The translations under genes and the position numbers were made by a program. The notes under the pieces were generated by a model. The model did no database searches and was not told the origin of the DNA. It saw nothing but the letters and a program-made list of their open reading frames with translations. 64,000 bases of DNA from Patella vulgata (lineage: Eukaryota > Mollusca > Gastropoda > Patellidae), in NCBI RefSeq assembly GCF_932274485.2, contig NC_065881.2, positions 60,832,702-60,896,701 on the forward strand, written 5' to 3'. The number at the start of each line of letters is the position of its first letter. Position 1 is the stretch's first letter. Of this stretch, positions 14,201-37,814 are shown in pieces.

Positions 14201-16257
14201 ACAAAATAAAGTCCTTAAAATCTCAGACATTGTCCTTGTTACTTTCTTGTTGTGTCAAAACGGTCTTAAAGGTTAAACTGAGCAAATTTAATGTTAGAGC
14301 AAACCAAAAGCAATTTCATCAATATTCATTTTACCCAACCAGGAATTATTTTTGTGATGTAAATATTAATCTTACCCTGTTTAGCAGCTTCTATTATATC
14401 TGGTTTTACATCATCAATAGCTGTAAAAGGACAAACTTATATCTTTAAAACAGTAATTCACCTGTCTATGCAGTATACTAGCATTATATTGGACATAGTG
14501 GGTCAACAATGGGGAGCTGAGGCCGCTTTCTAACCAAATTTGATCCAAGTATTGGTAGAGAAGTGTTCCCACAAGGTTTCCGTTTGACTGTGGTGCAGGA
14601 CGGTGGGTCTGGCAAGGAATTACAGCATCTAGACTTTTGGATGGAACAAATACCAAGGTCCTGTGCACACGCTTGGCAGTTGGAATTAGAAATAGGAGTA
14701 GGTTAACAGTCACTGTGACAATAGATTCTGTTTTCCACATCTTTTTTAACATTACAAGTAGATTAATTTTTTTAATAATAGCCTAATAATAATAACTTTC
14801 AATCCATTTCACGTCCAATAAGAACAATCTCTATTATAAAGGTGACTTTATATCAGAAAATGAAAAAATATAAATAGTGATCATTATTTTTAATAAAAGA
14901 TGGATATCTAAATATTGGCCCAACAATAGCATAAGAAGCAGTACTTTTAGTAGGCCTACCATCTATTATAGAATGTAACTTTGAAGGTGATTTTACATGA
15001 GAAAAATGGAAAAACAAGTAAAAATGAAATTGTGATCATAAATAATAAGAAAAGTGTGATAACAATATATTTACATAATATAACAACTTACAAACACTTG
15101 GCTGTACAAATTACATACATTTGATTTAAAGATATATTATGTAAGATTTAGATAAAGAGGTATAGCCATTCTTGCTATAATAGTTCCAAAATAGATAATG
15201 TAAAATGAATAATTTGAAAATTTCATTCAAATTACTCTATTGCGAGCGAAGATATTAGCCTTTGAAGGTTCAACAAGATGTGTGCAATAATTTCAACAAC
15301 CGTACTGGTTCGAAGCTAAGTCTCGCTCCTCCATTTTTAGCTTAAATCAAAATATGGCTGAACTGTTCTAATCTATTTAATATCGGAGAAATCCGATGCC
15401 ATTGAGAGTTGATTATGGCCTGGATAAGTTAATTAATAATGTCTAATTAATAATTTAGAAAACATTTCAGGCCTAAAGAAAGACCAGCATTAAACAGATT
15501 AAGCTATTGCATAATGTATGTTTAAGTAGTCAAAGCATCCAAATGATTAAAACTTACACACTGTTGGTTTATTTGTAGTTTTTCTGTCTAAATATCCACG
15601 AACCTCTCTCTTACCACGCATTTTGGCAATTTCTAAAGCTGTTTTATCACAAACATTAGTTAAATTTGGATCACCACCCTTTTCTATAAGTATCTGAGCT
15701 GTTGTCATGTGACCATTTAAAGCAGCTAACATTAAAGGTGTCACACCAGTAGACGGATTATGAAAATTAACATCACAACCTTTATCTATCAAAAACCTAA
15801 CAACAGCATCGTGTCCGTGTAACGCTGCTGCCAATAATGGTGTATATTCACACCCTGTACAATAAATATCATTTAACTCAGCACCGGCATCTATAAGTTT
15901 TAATGAGGTTTGGATATGACCACCTCTACCCGCTAATGTTAAGGCTGATGCCCCATACCGTGTCTTGATTGAGACATCAGCTTTATGCTGCAATAACAAT
16001 GACACAACACCAACATGACCATAACGACTGGCTTGCATTAATGCCGTCCATCCCTGGGAATTTACTTTATCCAAGGCAGCCCCTCTCATAATTAACAACC
16101 TCACAACCAGTTCATAACCATTAGCAGACGACACATGCATCGCTGTATTGCCATCTTCGTCGTTACTGTCAATGTCCACTCCTTGATCTAACAATGCCTT
16201 TACCGATTCCACATCTCCGTGTTCACATGACCGAAACAGCTGACGAACTCTGTCCAT
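2265..16257 (-). CDS. ANKS6: ANKS6, ankyrin-repeat and SAM-domain ciliary protein
   Basis: Sixteen exons, in transcript order: 15558-16257, 14376-14420, 13718-13925, 12086-12183, 10888-11017, 10537-10567, 9973-10113, 9196-9321, 8597-8752, 7353-7557, 6081-6186, 4168-4348, 3612-3669, 3328-3395, 2806-2922, 2265-2348. All joins keep frame with GT/AG ends and give 817 aa, close to vertebrate ANKS6. Ankyrin repeats fill residues 1 to about 375. Recalled vertebrate ANKS6 signatures follow: [15 protein letters not shown] near 405, [13 protein letters not shown] near 508, a Ser/Thr-rich linker from about 560 to 725, and a SAM domain at about 729-790 ([20 protein letters not shown], then [18 protein letters not shown]). 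In vertebrates ANKS6 works at the inversin compartment of the primary cilium with NEK8, INVS and NPHP3, and binds BICC1; the same role here is inferred. The start is the first ATG of an exon with ankyrin sequence from residue 5 on. Exon 11 (6081-6186) is the least conserved but fits phase on both sides. Confidence 0.93.
4800..5997 (+). repeat. Hairpin-ended tandem-repeat element, family 1, copy 1
   Basis: About 3.5 units of roughly 330 bp, marked by GGTCCACAAGCTAAAAACGC (5181), its variant at 5451 and again at 5786. Each unit also carries TCAGGGGCCATAATTC, GATATGCGCGAATATC and GCGGCCATTTTGTCTG. The array ends ACGGACGGACATGGGCGACG, then the hairpin GTCCACATGAAAATGTGGGC and TTATAAAA. The left edge has the inverse, ACGCCCACATTTTC (4827-4840). 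So it may be a TIR element with internal tandem units. It lies in ANKS6 intron 11; its internal ORF is a repeat shadow. Confidence 0.75.
6660..7090 (+). repeat. Family 2 tandem element, short copy with 80-bp subrepeats
   Basis: The same family as at 49-50 kb. An 80-bp subunit with TCTCTGCTTAGCCTAAGCAG occurs at 6781 and 6861, with a third, partly deleted copy near 6941. The right edge reads TGTGTCCCAAAAAGTGTGAT, then AAAGGTGGGGGAC, matching the family end in degraded form. It lies in the ANKS6 intron between exons 10 and 11. Confidence 0.7.
8212..8510 (-). mobile_element. tRNA-derived SINE, family B, full-looking copy
   Basis: Reverse complement: head ATGACCGAATGGTTAGCAAG (A box), B box GTTTCGATTCC, then GACAAGGAGTAGTGTCGCCT, GTGGGTTTTCTCCGGGTCCT and a tail GGTTAAACCTAATTTCTCTC running into a GA/CT repeat (8213-8235). 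The long tRNA-like arm suggests a Leu/Ser-type tRNA ancestor (inference). It lies in the ANKS6 intron between exons 9 and 10; ORFs on both strands are shadows of it. Confidence 0.8.
9340..9720. repeat. Probable old TIR element remnant
   Basis: AATCGATGTATCACAATTCA-type words near the left and GAATCGCAATACATAACGTA, TCATG near the right resemble eroded inverted ends. No coding sequence is supported. It lies in the ANKS6 intron between exons 7 and 8. Confidence 0.3.
11165..11838. mobile_element. hAT-like non-autonomous element with 8-bp target duplication
   Basis: The 674-bp element starts CATAGGCGTAC and ends GTACGCCTATG, an 11-bp perfect inverted repeat. It is flanked by GGCAAAGC on both sides (11157-11164 and 11839-11846), a clean 8-bp target duplication as hAT elements make. 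Just inside the ends are G-rich/C-rich tracts. The middle has three degenerate repeats built on TGGAATAGCAG and AAATTTTCAAAATTTTCT. There is no transposase, so it is a passenger. It sits in the ANKS6 intron between exons 4 and 5. Confidence 0.8.
12184..13717. other. ANKS6 intron between exons 3 and 4, nothing named
   Basis: The stretch near 13260 (TTAGCTTAGTCGTCCGAGCA) matches 762-785 and is a scrap of that repeat. A G run lies at 13530. A 106-aa minus-strand ORF at 12721-13041 looks random. Confidence 0.5.
14056..14130 (-). mobile_element. SINE family B tail fragment
   Basis: AGAGAGATAGACTTGGGTTT followed by AAGTAGGTCATTTCAGGAC matches the minus-strand tail of the copy at 8.2 kb. Confidence 0.5.
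14520..14700 (+). mobile_element. SINE family A fragment
   Basis: Pieces GGTGCAGGACGGTGGGTCTG and AAGGTCCTGTGCACACGCTT match the family body; both ends are lost. It lies in the ANKS6 intron between exons 1 and 2. Confidence 0.5.
15118..15530 (-). mobile_element. MITE family C copy
   Basis: Ends ACATTATGCA-type at the right (reverse complement TACATTATGCAATAGCTTAA) and TATATTATGTAAGATTTAGA at the left. The middle holds GAGAGTTGATTATGGCCTGG and the block CATTTCAGGCCTAAAGAAAG shared with other copies. It lies just downstream of ANKS6 exon 1. Confidence 0.6.
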
Positions 16258-17596
16258 ATCTGTGCCCTATTACACTGGTTGTGATAACATTTTGAATTAT
16301 TTACATCCTTCTGTGCCATTTGTAACCGTTACAATGGGTTGCTACTTGTGTAAGTCGACGCCATTCACTGATTCCTGGAAATGACAGTCTTGTATTTCTC
16401 CAGGAGAGGCCATTTTTTCAAAGATTCCATGACGTATATTACCCAGCATTCAGCATTATAAGAGCGCGGTCAACAGGTGCACGTTCGGTGGTTCTCTTTG
16501 AATCACCTGAAGACGATCGTGATCAAATTTAAAAAATACTACGACACAATAACTGATTCCTCTTGTTTAATATGACGCTTTACCATGAGCTGAATATAAA
16601 TCAATATTGGAATCGTAGTTATCGAACTTCTAATTCATTCAAAACTATCATCATATATTAATTTCAGTATTTTTTTTTTTTTTTTAAGATGAACAATCAG
16701 GTAATCCCCAATCAGAATAACCCTTTTCGATTAGACAACAAGTTCCATCAATTAATTAACAGGTGAAATATAAGAGCGGGAAATATATAGCGGGTAACAT
16801 ACGATATGTGGGTCAAACCGAATAGTAACTAGCGTATATGTCGAAAAGAAACTGTACGTATCGTGACATTATATTCCATATCCCATGTTCTATAGCGATG
16901 AAGGTGTGCATTATAATCTGATATTTACCAGCAAAATAAAAATCGTACTTTGTATTTAATTAACAATAAATATACAGATTGATCGAGGGGCATTTCGCCC
17001 CTTGCCCCAAAAACACACTGCCCATTTATTTTACCTATCCTTCACTAATTTTAGTATCCTTCACTAATTTTAGTGTCAAATTAAGAAACAATGACTAGTC
17101 GTTCGGGTGGGTCCAAAAACCAAATATATGTAGCCTACATGTTGGCGTGCACTTAAAAAAAACCCTTGACAGTTGGAATTTAAATTTTCGGTTGGTACAG
17201 TAGGACGTTAAACCCAAATTTCATTCATTACTTTTTTTTCGGTTTAGTTGCTTTTATTTATAAAAGGGGGGGGGGGCACTTGAATTAGCCTACCCATATG
17301 AGGCCAAGGGATCCACCAGGCCCGTAACCAGAGAGATTCACTTCAGTTGGTGGCATATAATTATACCCTCGCCAAATAACAATTTTTACAAAACAAAATT
17401 TTAACTAATTTATATAGGCCTATACTAGCATTATGTATAGGTGTTATATGGTGTTGTAATTGGGATGTTTGTCATTCACTCATTAAACCATAAATTAAGA
17501 ATTAGAATAATAAAACTATTCTGATTCGATAACAGACGATATCGATTTAAAGTAAGGGGAAACAACTCTTTTTTGGTGTCTTGTCAAAAGTTCAAA
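16258..17596. promoter_or_regulatory. Spacer between divergent ANKS6 and MRPL52
   Basis: It must hold both promoters. The MRPL52 leader ends AAAATGGCCGCC at its ATG. A poly-T run lies near 16670, a 19-bp duplication (TATCCTTCACTAATTTTAG) at 17036-17075, a G run at 17268, and a SINE fragment at 17.1 kb. No TATA box is called. Confidence 0.4.
17105..17235 (+). mobile_element. SINE family A fragment
   Basis: GTTGGCGTGCACTTAAAAAA, TTGACAGTTGGAATTTAAAT and ACAGTAGGACGTTAAACCC match the 3' part of the family. It lies in the ANKS6-MRPL52 spacer. Confidence 0.6.
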
Positions 17597-19872
17597 ATGG
17601 CCGCCCACACGAGGTTGTTGGCAAAGTTATTGACAAGAAATGGTTTGTATGAGATTGATTCTATGTATAACTGTCTTATCTTTATTATGTCTCCGATGCA
17701 ATAATCATAGCGGTAGTCTGTGGGTCCTATATTTTCGAATCCCTGCTGTCCTTTGCTAGCTATCAAGAACGTCGCTAAAAACGTTGAGAATCATGTACGA
17801 AGTCTGGCTAGTCAGTAGACAAGGCTAGTGTAATTATAAATTCACAGCCAGGGGATCAGGCATGCCGAGAGGTAGGGAAAACCGACAAATACAAGGCAGG
17901 GCCATTAACTTATTGATTATTTAGTTTATTTCAATTCAATATTTTTTTAACATTACAGGTACCACTTTCAACTGTGTCTTGCGTTCTGTTCATACAAGCC
18001 AGTGTTTAACGGCAGGTTACAAAAGAAGATTACAGTGAGTAGATTTCATCATTTTCTTAGCCATTTCCATGACTGGTATTAACCTCCAATACGGTATCCT
18101 ATCCTTTCAATGTATTACTTGTTGTACATGTATGTGTTTTCTGTGTACTATATTATTAGTAGATGTATGTGATTCTTTTTAAATGTTGTCTTTTTAATGG
18201 ATGTCTTGATGCAGTGTATCCTATTTTATCTAAGTCTTGTCTAAACTTTACATAAACCATCCATGCATAAACTATTTGGCTGAACATCATAGATTGTTGA
18301 CCAATTGCATGCAAAATAATAGCAATAAATGGCTTAACATGGTATAGAAAGGAATAGGTTTAGTTAGACACTTAAAAAGTCCATAGAAAATTTTTTGTGC
18401 AATAAACTTGGATGTATAATTGAAATGAGCTATGTTTTTATTATATTTCTTCTTCATAGAAAGGGTGAAGCAGCTAATAAAACAAGATATGGACCTTTAA
18501 CAGATTTACCAGATTATACATATTTAGGTAGGTAAAAAGATTCAAATAGAAATTCTGAAACCGATCGCGTCTCAGTCACTAGATAGAGTGTGGGTGATCT
18601 CCCTTGACACATCAAACTGATACACAAGACCAGTTCATACAATATAGAAATTATTTTCATTACAGATGGAAGACCCACACCATTAACACTTGGTCAAAAA
18701 AAACGAAAAGAAGACAGAATTAATGCAGCTGTGAGTATTTGTTATTAGCATATATTTTAGGGCTCTCCTGATGGGGCCCACTTTCAAATGGGGTCGTATA
18801 TTGTCGTCACCCTTGTCCACAATTGCTTGTGTACAGTCTAGAGGTTTAAGTTATCCATTCCCAGTGTTTAAAGGTCATGAGACGAACAAGCCTAATATTG
18901 ATTTTCAGCAATTTCCGATAATTAATGACAGAGTTATGGCCCATGACCATATAAAATGTTGTGGACAGTCTAGAGGCTAATGTTATTGTCCAGTTGTTTT
19001 CAAAATCATGCACATTATTTAAGTTCATCAGACAAAGAATCCTATTTAAAGTTTTCTGTAATGGACCTTGATAAATTAGGGTTAAAGTTCTCATCTGATT
19101 GATGCAGGACAGAGGGCCTGACAAGGACAGCTGCCAATCGTTTGGATGGGACTGAAAACTAAGGTCCCGTGTACACATTGGCGTGCATGTAAAAGATCCC
19201 TTGACTGATTAGGCCGTAGTTCAAAATTTCATTCATAGGAGACTGTATGGCGTATGCCCGTCTTCAACAGGCCAGTTCGGAGCAGAACAGTAGGACTGTA
19301 AACCCCCATTTCATTTCTCATCCCATTGACATGAAATTTATTCAGTGTTTACGGTCATGAGACACAGCAACCTATTGATAATTACTGCTAGAGTAGTGGT
19401 CTAACGTGCACTTTAAATCATAGGTCTGTCAATTGGCATGGTTTCGATCCAAATTTGTACAATGTACATGACAAGGAGTAGGGCACCACTTTAATAAATG
19501 TATGATTGTATATCTCATTTGAGAAATACACTAAAATCTTTGCAATTCTGAATGCCAAAATATCAATTCACGGCAATATCGTATAAATTTCAAGAGGGCA
19601 TGTGTACCAGAGCCACTGGATGCAGCCTGTTTGACTGTCTGGCAAATACTTCCAGTCAAAACAGTGGTGCGTTTTCATTACATAAAATTATTGTGAAAAA
19701 TAACTGACTGAAACTTTGATACAAAAATCTGGTAATATTTCAGAAACGTGTGGTTGAACTTGTACAGGAAATACAGTTTGCTAAAGAAAATCATAAAAAT
19801 AGAACTTTACAGCAAGAAAAAGAAAAACAAGAAAACCTCTATAGAACATTAAAGCCAAAGGTGGGGTCATGA
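17597..19872 (+). CDS. MRPL52: Mitochondrial large ribosomal subunit protein mL52
   Basis: Five exons: 17597-17642, 17959-18034, 18460-18527, 18666-18730, 19744-19872, giving 127 aa in frame. The core TRYGPLTDLPDYTYLDGRP matches the family signature (human GYGPLTELPDWSYADGRP). It is followed by a basic stretch GQKKRKEDRINAAKRVVELV and a Lys/Glu-rich helical tail ending RTLKPKVGS. The first 40 or so residues (MAAHTRLLAKLLTRNG, then VLRSVHTSQ) are basic and hydroxylated with few acids, as expected of a mitochondrial presequence. The protein is a structural part of the 39S ribosomal subunit. The start is the ATG at 17597. Exon 1 is short and ends at a GTTTGT donor, so it is a little less certain than the others. 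The gene is divergent from ANKS6 and convergent with AARS1; intron 4 carries SINE pieces. Confidence 0.9.
18760..19090 (-). repeat. Hairpin-family relative, degraded
   Basis: It begins TGGGGCCCACTTTCAAATGG, then GGTCGTATATTGTCGTCACC, an inverted terminus with decayed hairpin. It then holds two monomer pieces each with CAGTCTAGAGG and CATGAGAC or CATCAGAC words, as at 850-1160. It lies in MRPL52 intron 4. The ORFs on both strands are shadows. Confidence 0.5.
19100..19322 (+). mobile_element. SINE family A, 5'-truncated
   Basis: It starts inside the body (TGATGCAGGACAGAGGGCCT) and ends in CCCCCATTTCATTTCTC. It lies in MRPL52 intron 4. Confidence 0.75.
19410..19490 (+). mobile_element. SINE family B fragment
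   Basis: GTCAATTGGCATGGTTTCGA, then GTACATGACAAGGAGTAGGG, matches the B-box part of family B. It lies in MRPL52 intron 4. Confidence 0.5.
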
Positions 19873-20274
19873 AAAAATGTCAACTGTTTTATAGTGACAG
19901 ATGATAAACTAATGTGGAACAAATGTAATGAAGTTATTAATGGAAAAAATGAAGGAAATCAATGTAATGAAGTTCTAAATTGAAAAAAATTAGAAAAACC
20001 AGTATGATAAATTACATCTACCAAACATCAATGGTTGGATTGTTGTGTTATGAAAAGTGAGAGTTTTAGTAAATGTATATTGTGTGTAAACTGTAAATTT
20101 CCCAAAATATAAATTATGCAACACTTCAGTAGTATTAAATTAGTTTATTATAAATGGTTTCAATAACAGAGGGTATTAATTAGTGAAGTTAGCAAAAACA
20201 GATTCCACGAACAACTGCTGAATGTATAATTCAAAATACATGTAATACATTTTATGCAAAACAATTAACAAATC

Positions 20275-20292
20275 ATTTATTTGCAAATAAAT
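20275..20292. terminator. Palindromic poly(A) signal shared by MRPL52 and AARS1
   Basis: The sequence ATTTATTTGCAAATAAAT is a perfect 18-bp palindrome lying between two convergent genes. It gives AATAAA on the plus strand (20286-20291), 414 nt after the MRPL52 stop, and AATAAA on the minus strand (20281-20276), about 370 nt after the AARS1 stop. If both are used, the mRNAs end within about 50 nt of each other and overlap tail to tail. An earlier ATTAAA for MRPL52 (near 20134) and a later minus-strand AATAAA (20149-20144) are alternatives. Confidence 0.5.
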
Positions 20293-20651
20293 AGAACTGG
20301 TACTTTGATACATAACAGATAGTTCTGATGATGGACTGAATTTACTTGAACTCAAGTACGACTGAGGGAGAGTATAGCTAAATTGACTAAGTACTTGATT
20401 TTAGAGCATCACAACAAATGACTCTACTTTTGCTAAAGTCTTTTGTCATTTACCTCATGTCATCTAAGATACCCTCTGAAAGGTGACAGTTGGTTCGTTA
20501 AGAGAAAACTAGAGCTGTAATTAAATACTCAAGCAATCTGATCTTTAAATTAAAGACCAACATATAGTAAAGTGGAGGATTGGAAAGTAATATGTCTAAA
20601 CCATGCACCTATTGTATTATACAATCATTAAATTTCATTTTGAATTGATTT

Positions 20652-35616
<14,965 letters not shown>

Positions 35617-35689
35617 CCTGCCAAACTAAAACCAAATATTTTGCAAGATAGGCCTGTAATGAAAATTTTTAAAAAAGCATAGGTTAATG

Positions 35690-35936
35690 AAGACAGGCAA
35701 GTGCCATACAATGTGCTATGAGAGAAATTGAGTATAGACTGCGGGACTACAGCTGACTCTAACTCTAAATTCCAACTGTCAAGGTTTTTTTTAAGTGCAC
35801 GCCAACATGAACATGGTACCTTGGTTTTTCGTCCCATCCAACCAACTAGACATTTTCCTTATCTGACCGAGGCGTGAACGACAAACCTGGTTAGCGAGCC
35901 AGTATCTAACTCACTGAGCCACTGCGGCAACCATGA
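35690..35936 (-). mobile_element. SINE family A, minus strand, upstream of AARS1
   Basis: Reverse complement shows the tRNA-like head (GTTGCCGCAGTGGCTCAGTG, then GCTCGCTAACCAGG) and family body pieces. It begins about 75 bp upstream of the AARS1 start codon, so it could lie in the AARS1 leader or promoter. Confidence 0.75.
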
Positions 35937-36386
35937 ATTTCTTATGACAAATTCTTAATCTCAATATAGGGTTTCTACTTGGTATTAGTTTTTAAAAATT
36001 TCCTCAAGAATTCTTGACCTGTATCAAGTTCATGTGAATTTCTATATTTGAAACTAATTTGCCTGACTTACAGATAATAATATATTATTCTTCAGAATCA
36101 AATTCAATACAAATTTTTACTCAACTTAAAATATCTTTTTACTTTGAAGTTTACCTAAACTTAAACAGTAAATTTTAAATAATTTTAGATACATGATCTA
36201 TTTATATTATTATTAAAGCATTTCACAACATTTCGTCATATTCTTTTTTTAAGCTTTGTACTGTAGGCTTTATACTATTACAGCCAATTTCATTGTTTTA
36301 TCATATTATATTATCATTATACATGTATCAGTATCAACTTCATTAGTGAAGGCTAAAAATGTCAATCTTGTATCAAGCTTTTATCT

Positions 36387-37440
36387 ATGGATGTAAAAAA
36401 TCCAATTCTACATCATCATAGTTACATCACTCCAAAACCATGTGAGAAGGCACGGACATCCAGTTTCATTCCGAGCGTGAACTTCTTGGCCACGTGTTGT
36501 GGGGGTTTTTTTTTCATACTTTGTGTGCTATTTTTCTTGGTAGAATTGCTTCTTGGTAGATTAGACACTGTTGGTCAAGTTGTTTAAGTTCTACTGTTTC
36601 GTTTCACTATTGTGTAGTTGACAAAACTGCTGTTTTTCGTTGGTTGCTACGCTTTTATCGACCAGATCCTGTGTTAGCCTGTCTCGCCAGAAGAACAAGC
36701 TTTTTCAGAAGATGAAATAATTAGTGGGGGTACCCCTATTTCCAGTGACACACTTGGAAAACAAACTAAACAACCTGGTGTGTTATCAGTTCAAGATACT
36801 ATGAATCTTATGTCGCAGCATCTTGAGATTATGGGACAGGCTATTTGTAAATTAGCCAACAAATCTGGCGGTCACCGCCAGTCTTATTCTGAAATATCAG
36901 AGACAAGCTGCAGACTCGAGATCGTCTAGAAGTAGAAGCATCAGAAAACGTCCACATAAGGAATCACTTAAACAGATTCCTAGAGTCTCTGCTCATAGAT
37001 CACCTTCTCAAAAGATACCAGTCGGTCTCTTAACCTTACTTGTTCTGATTCTGATGATTTTCATAGAAGCAGACAATCCCAAGTGTGTACTGTACCTGTA
37101 GGCCTACTACTGTAGTGGACAAGGAAGCAGATACATTGTTAGATACAATTGATAAAGAATTTTTTGGTTCTGAAAAGACAGAACCAAAACTGTCATCTAA
37201 ATTAGCCTCTTCGGTAAATAGTCTGTTTGCTGAAAGAATGACTGATATATTGAAGAAAACATTGGAGAAATATCCTAGGCCTGAGAATTGCCCTAACAAA
37301 GTAACCTGTCTCAACTGTCTGTTGTTCAGAGCTGAACTAGGTTTGGGCTTGATGGATTTGATCAATCCAGGCTATGGGATAAGACAATCTAAATTGAATT
37401 TAATCTATAACATTTGATAAATATATATAAAGATCTTAGT
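36387..37440 (+). mobile_element. DIRS-like retroelement relic (ORF1 region), broken
   Basis: A fossil fragment with low-copy coding traces. The stretch FAERMTDILKKTLEKYPRPE followed by NC (within 37085-37417) resembles the conserved block found in ORF1 of DIRS-type tyrosine-recombinase retroelements. Upstream, 36740-36960 reads as a Ser/Arg/Lys-rich gag-like stretch. No reverse transcriptase, recombinase or terminal repeat was found, so only part of an element remains, with several breaks. Age cannot be judged from one copy. Some other gene family is possible. Confidence 0.4.
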
Positions 37441-37814
37441 CGAGACTCATTAAACATGTTTTTATGCAAAAGTTATTAGACCGTGGAATTCTGTATCCGA
37501 ATGATGCAAGCACTTGTTTATAAACAGAAACAACACATATATATAATATATTCCATTTATAGATTCATTTTTGGTTTTATTTCTGAGATCTCAATTTTAT
37601 GATACATGTTCTATAATGTGTAAGTGATACTTACAAGTTTCAATAACTGATTTTGTCACGATCTAAAATTGAGAAGCTCAGTCTGTTCAGTTTTGGACCA
37701 ACGTGGGCTAGCGGTTTATGAGAAATTCGTCTACAAGTGTTATACACCCGCGTTGTATTGATCGACCCGGGGTACTGAATTTTATAGGGGATTTTAAAGC
37801 AACGTCCGGTTTTT

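Noticed and set aside
14414-14752. 112-aa minus-strand protein
   Set aside because: It overlaps ANKS6 exon 2 and a SINE-A fragment, and matches nothing.
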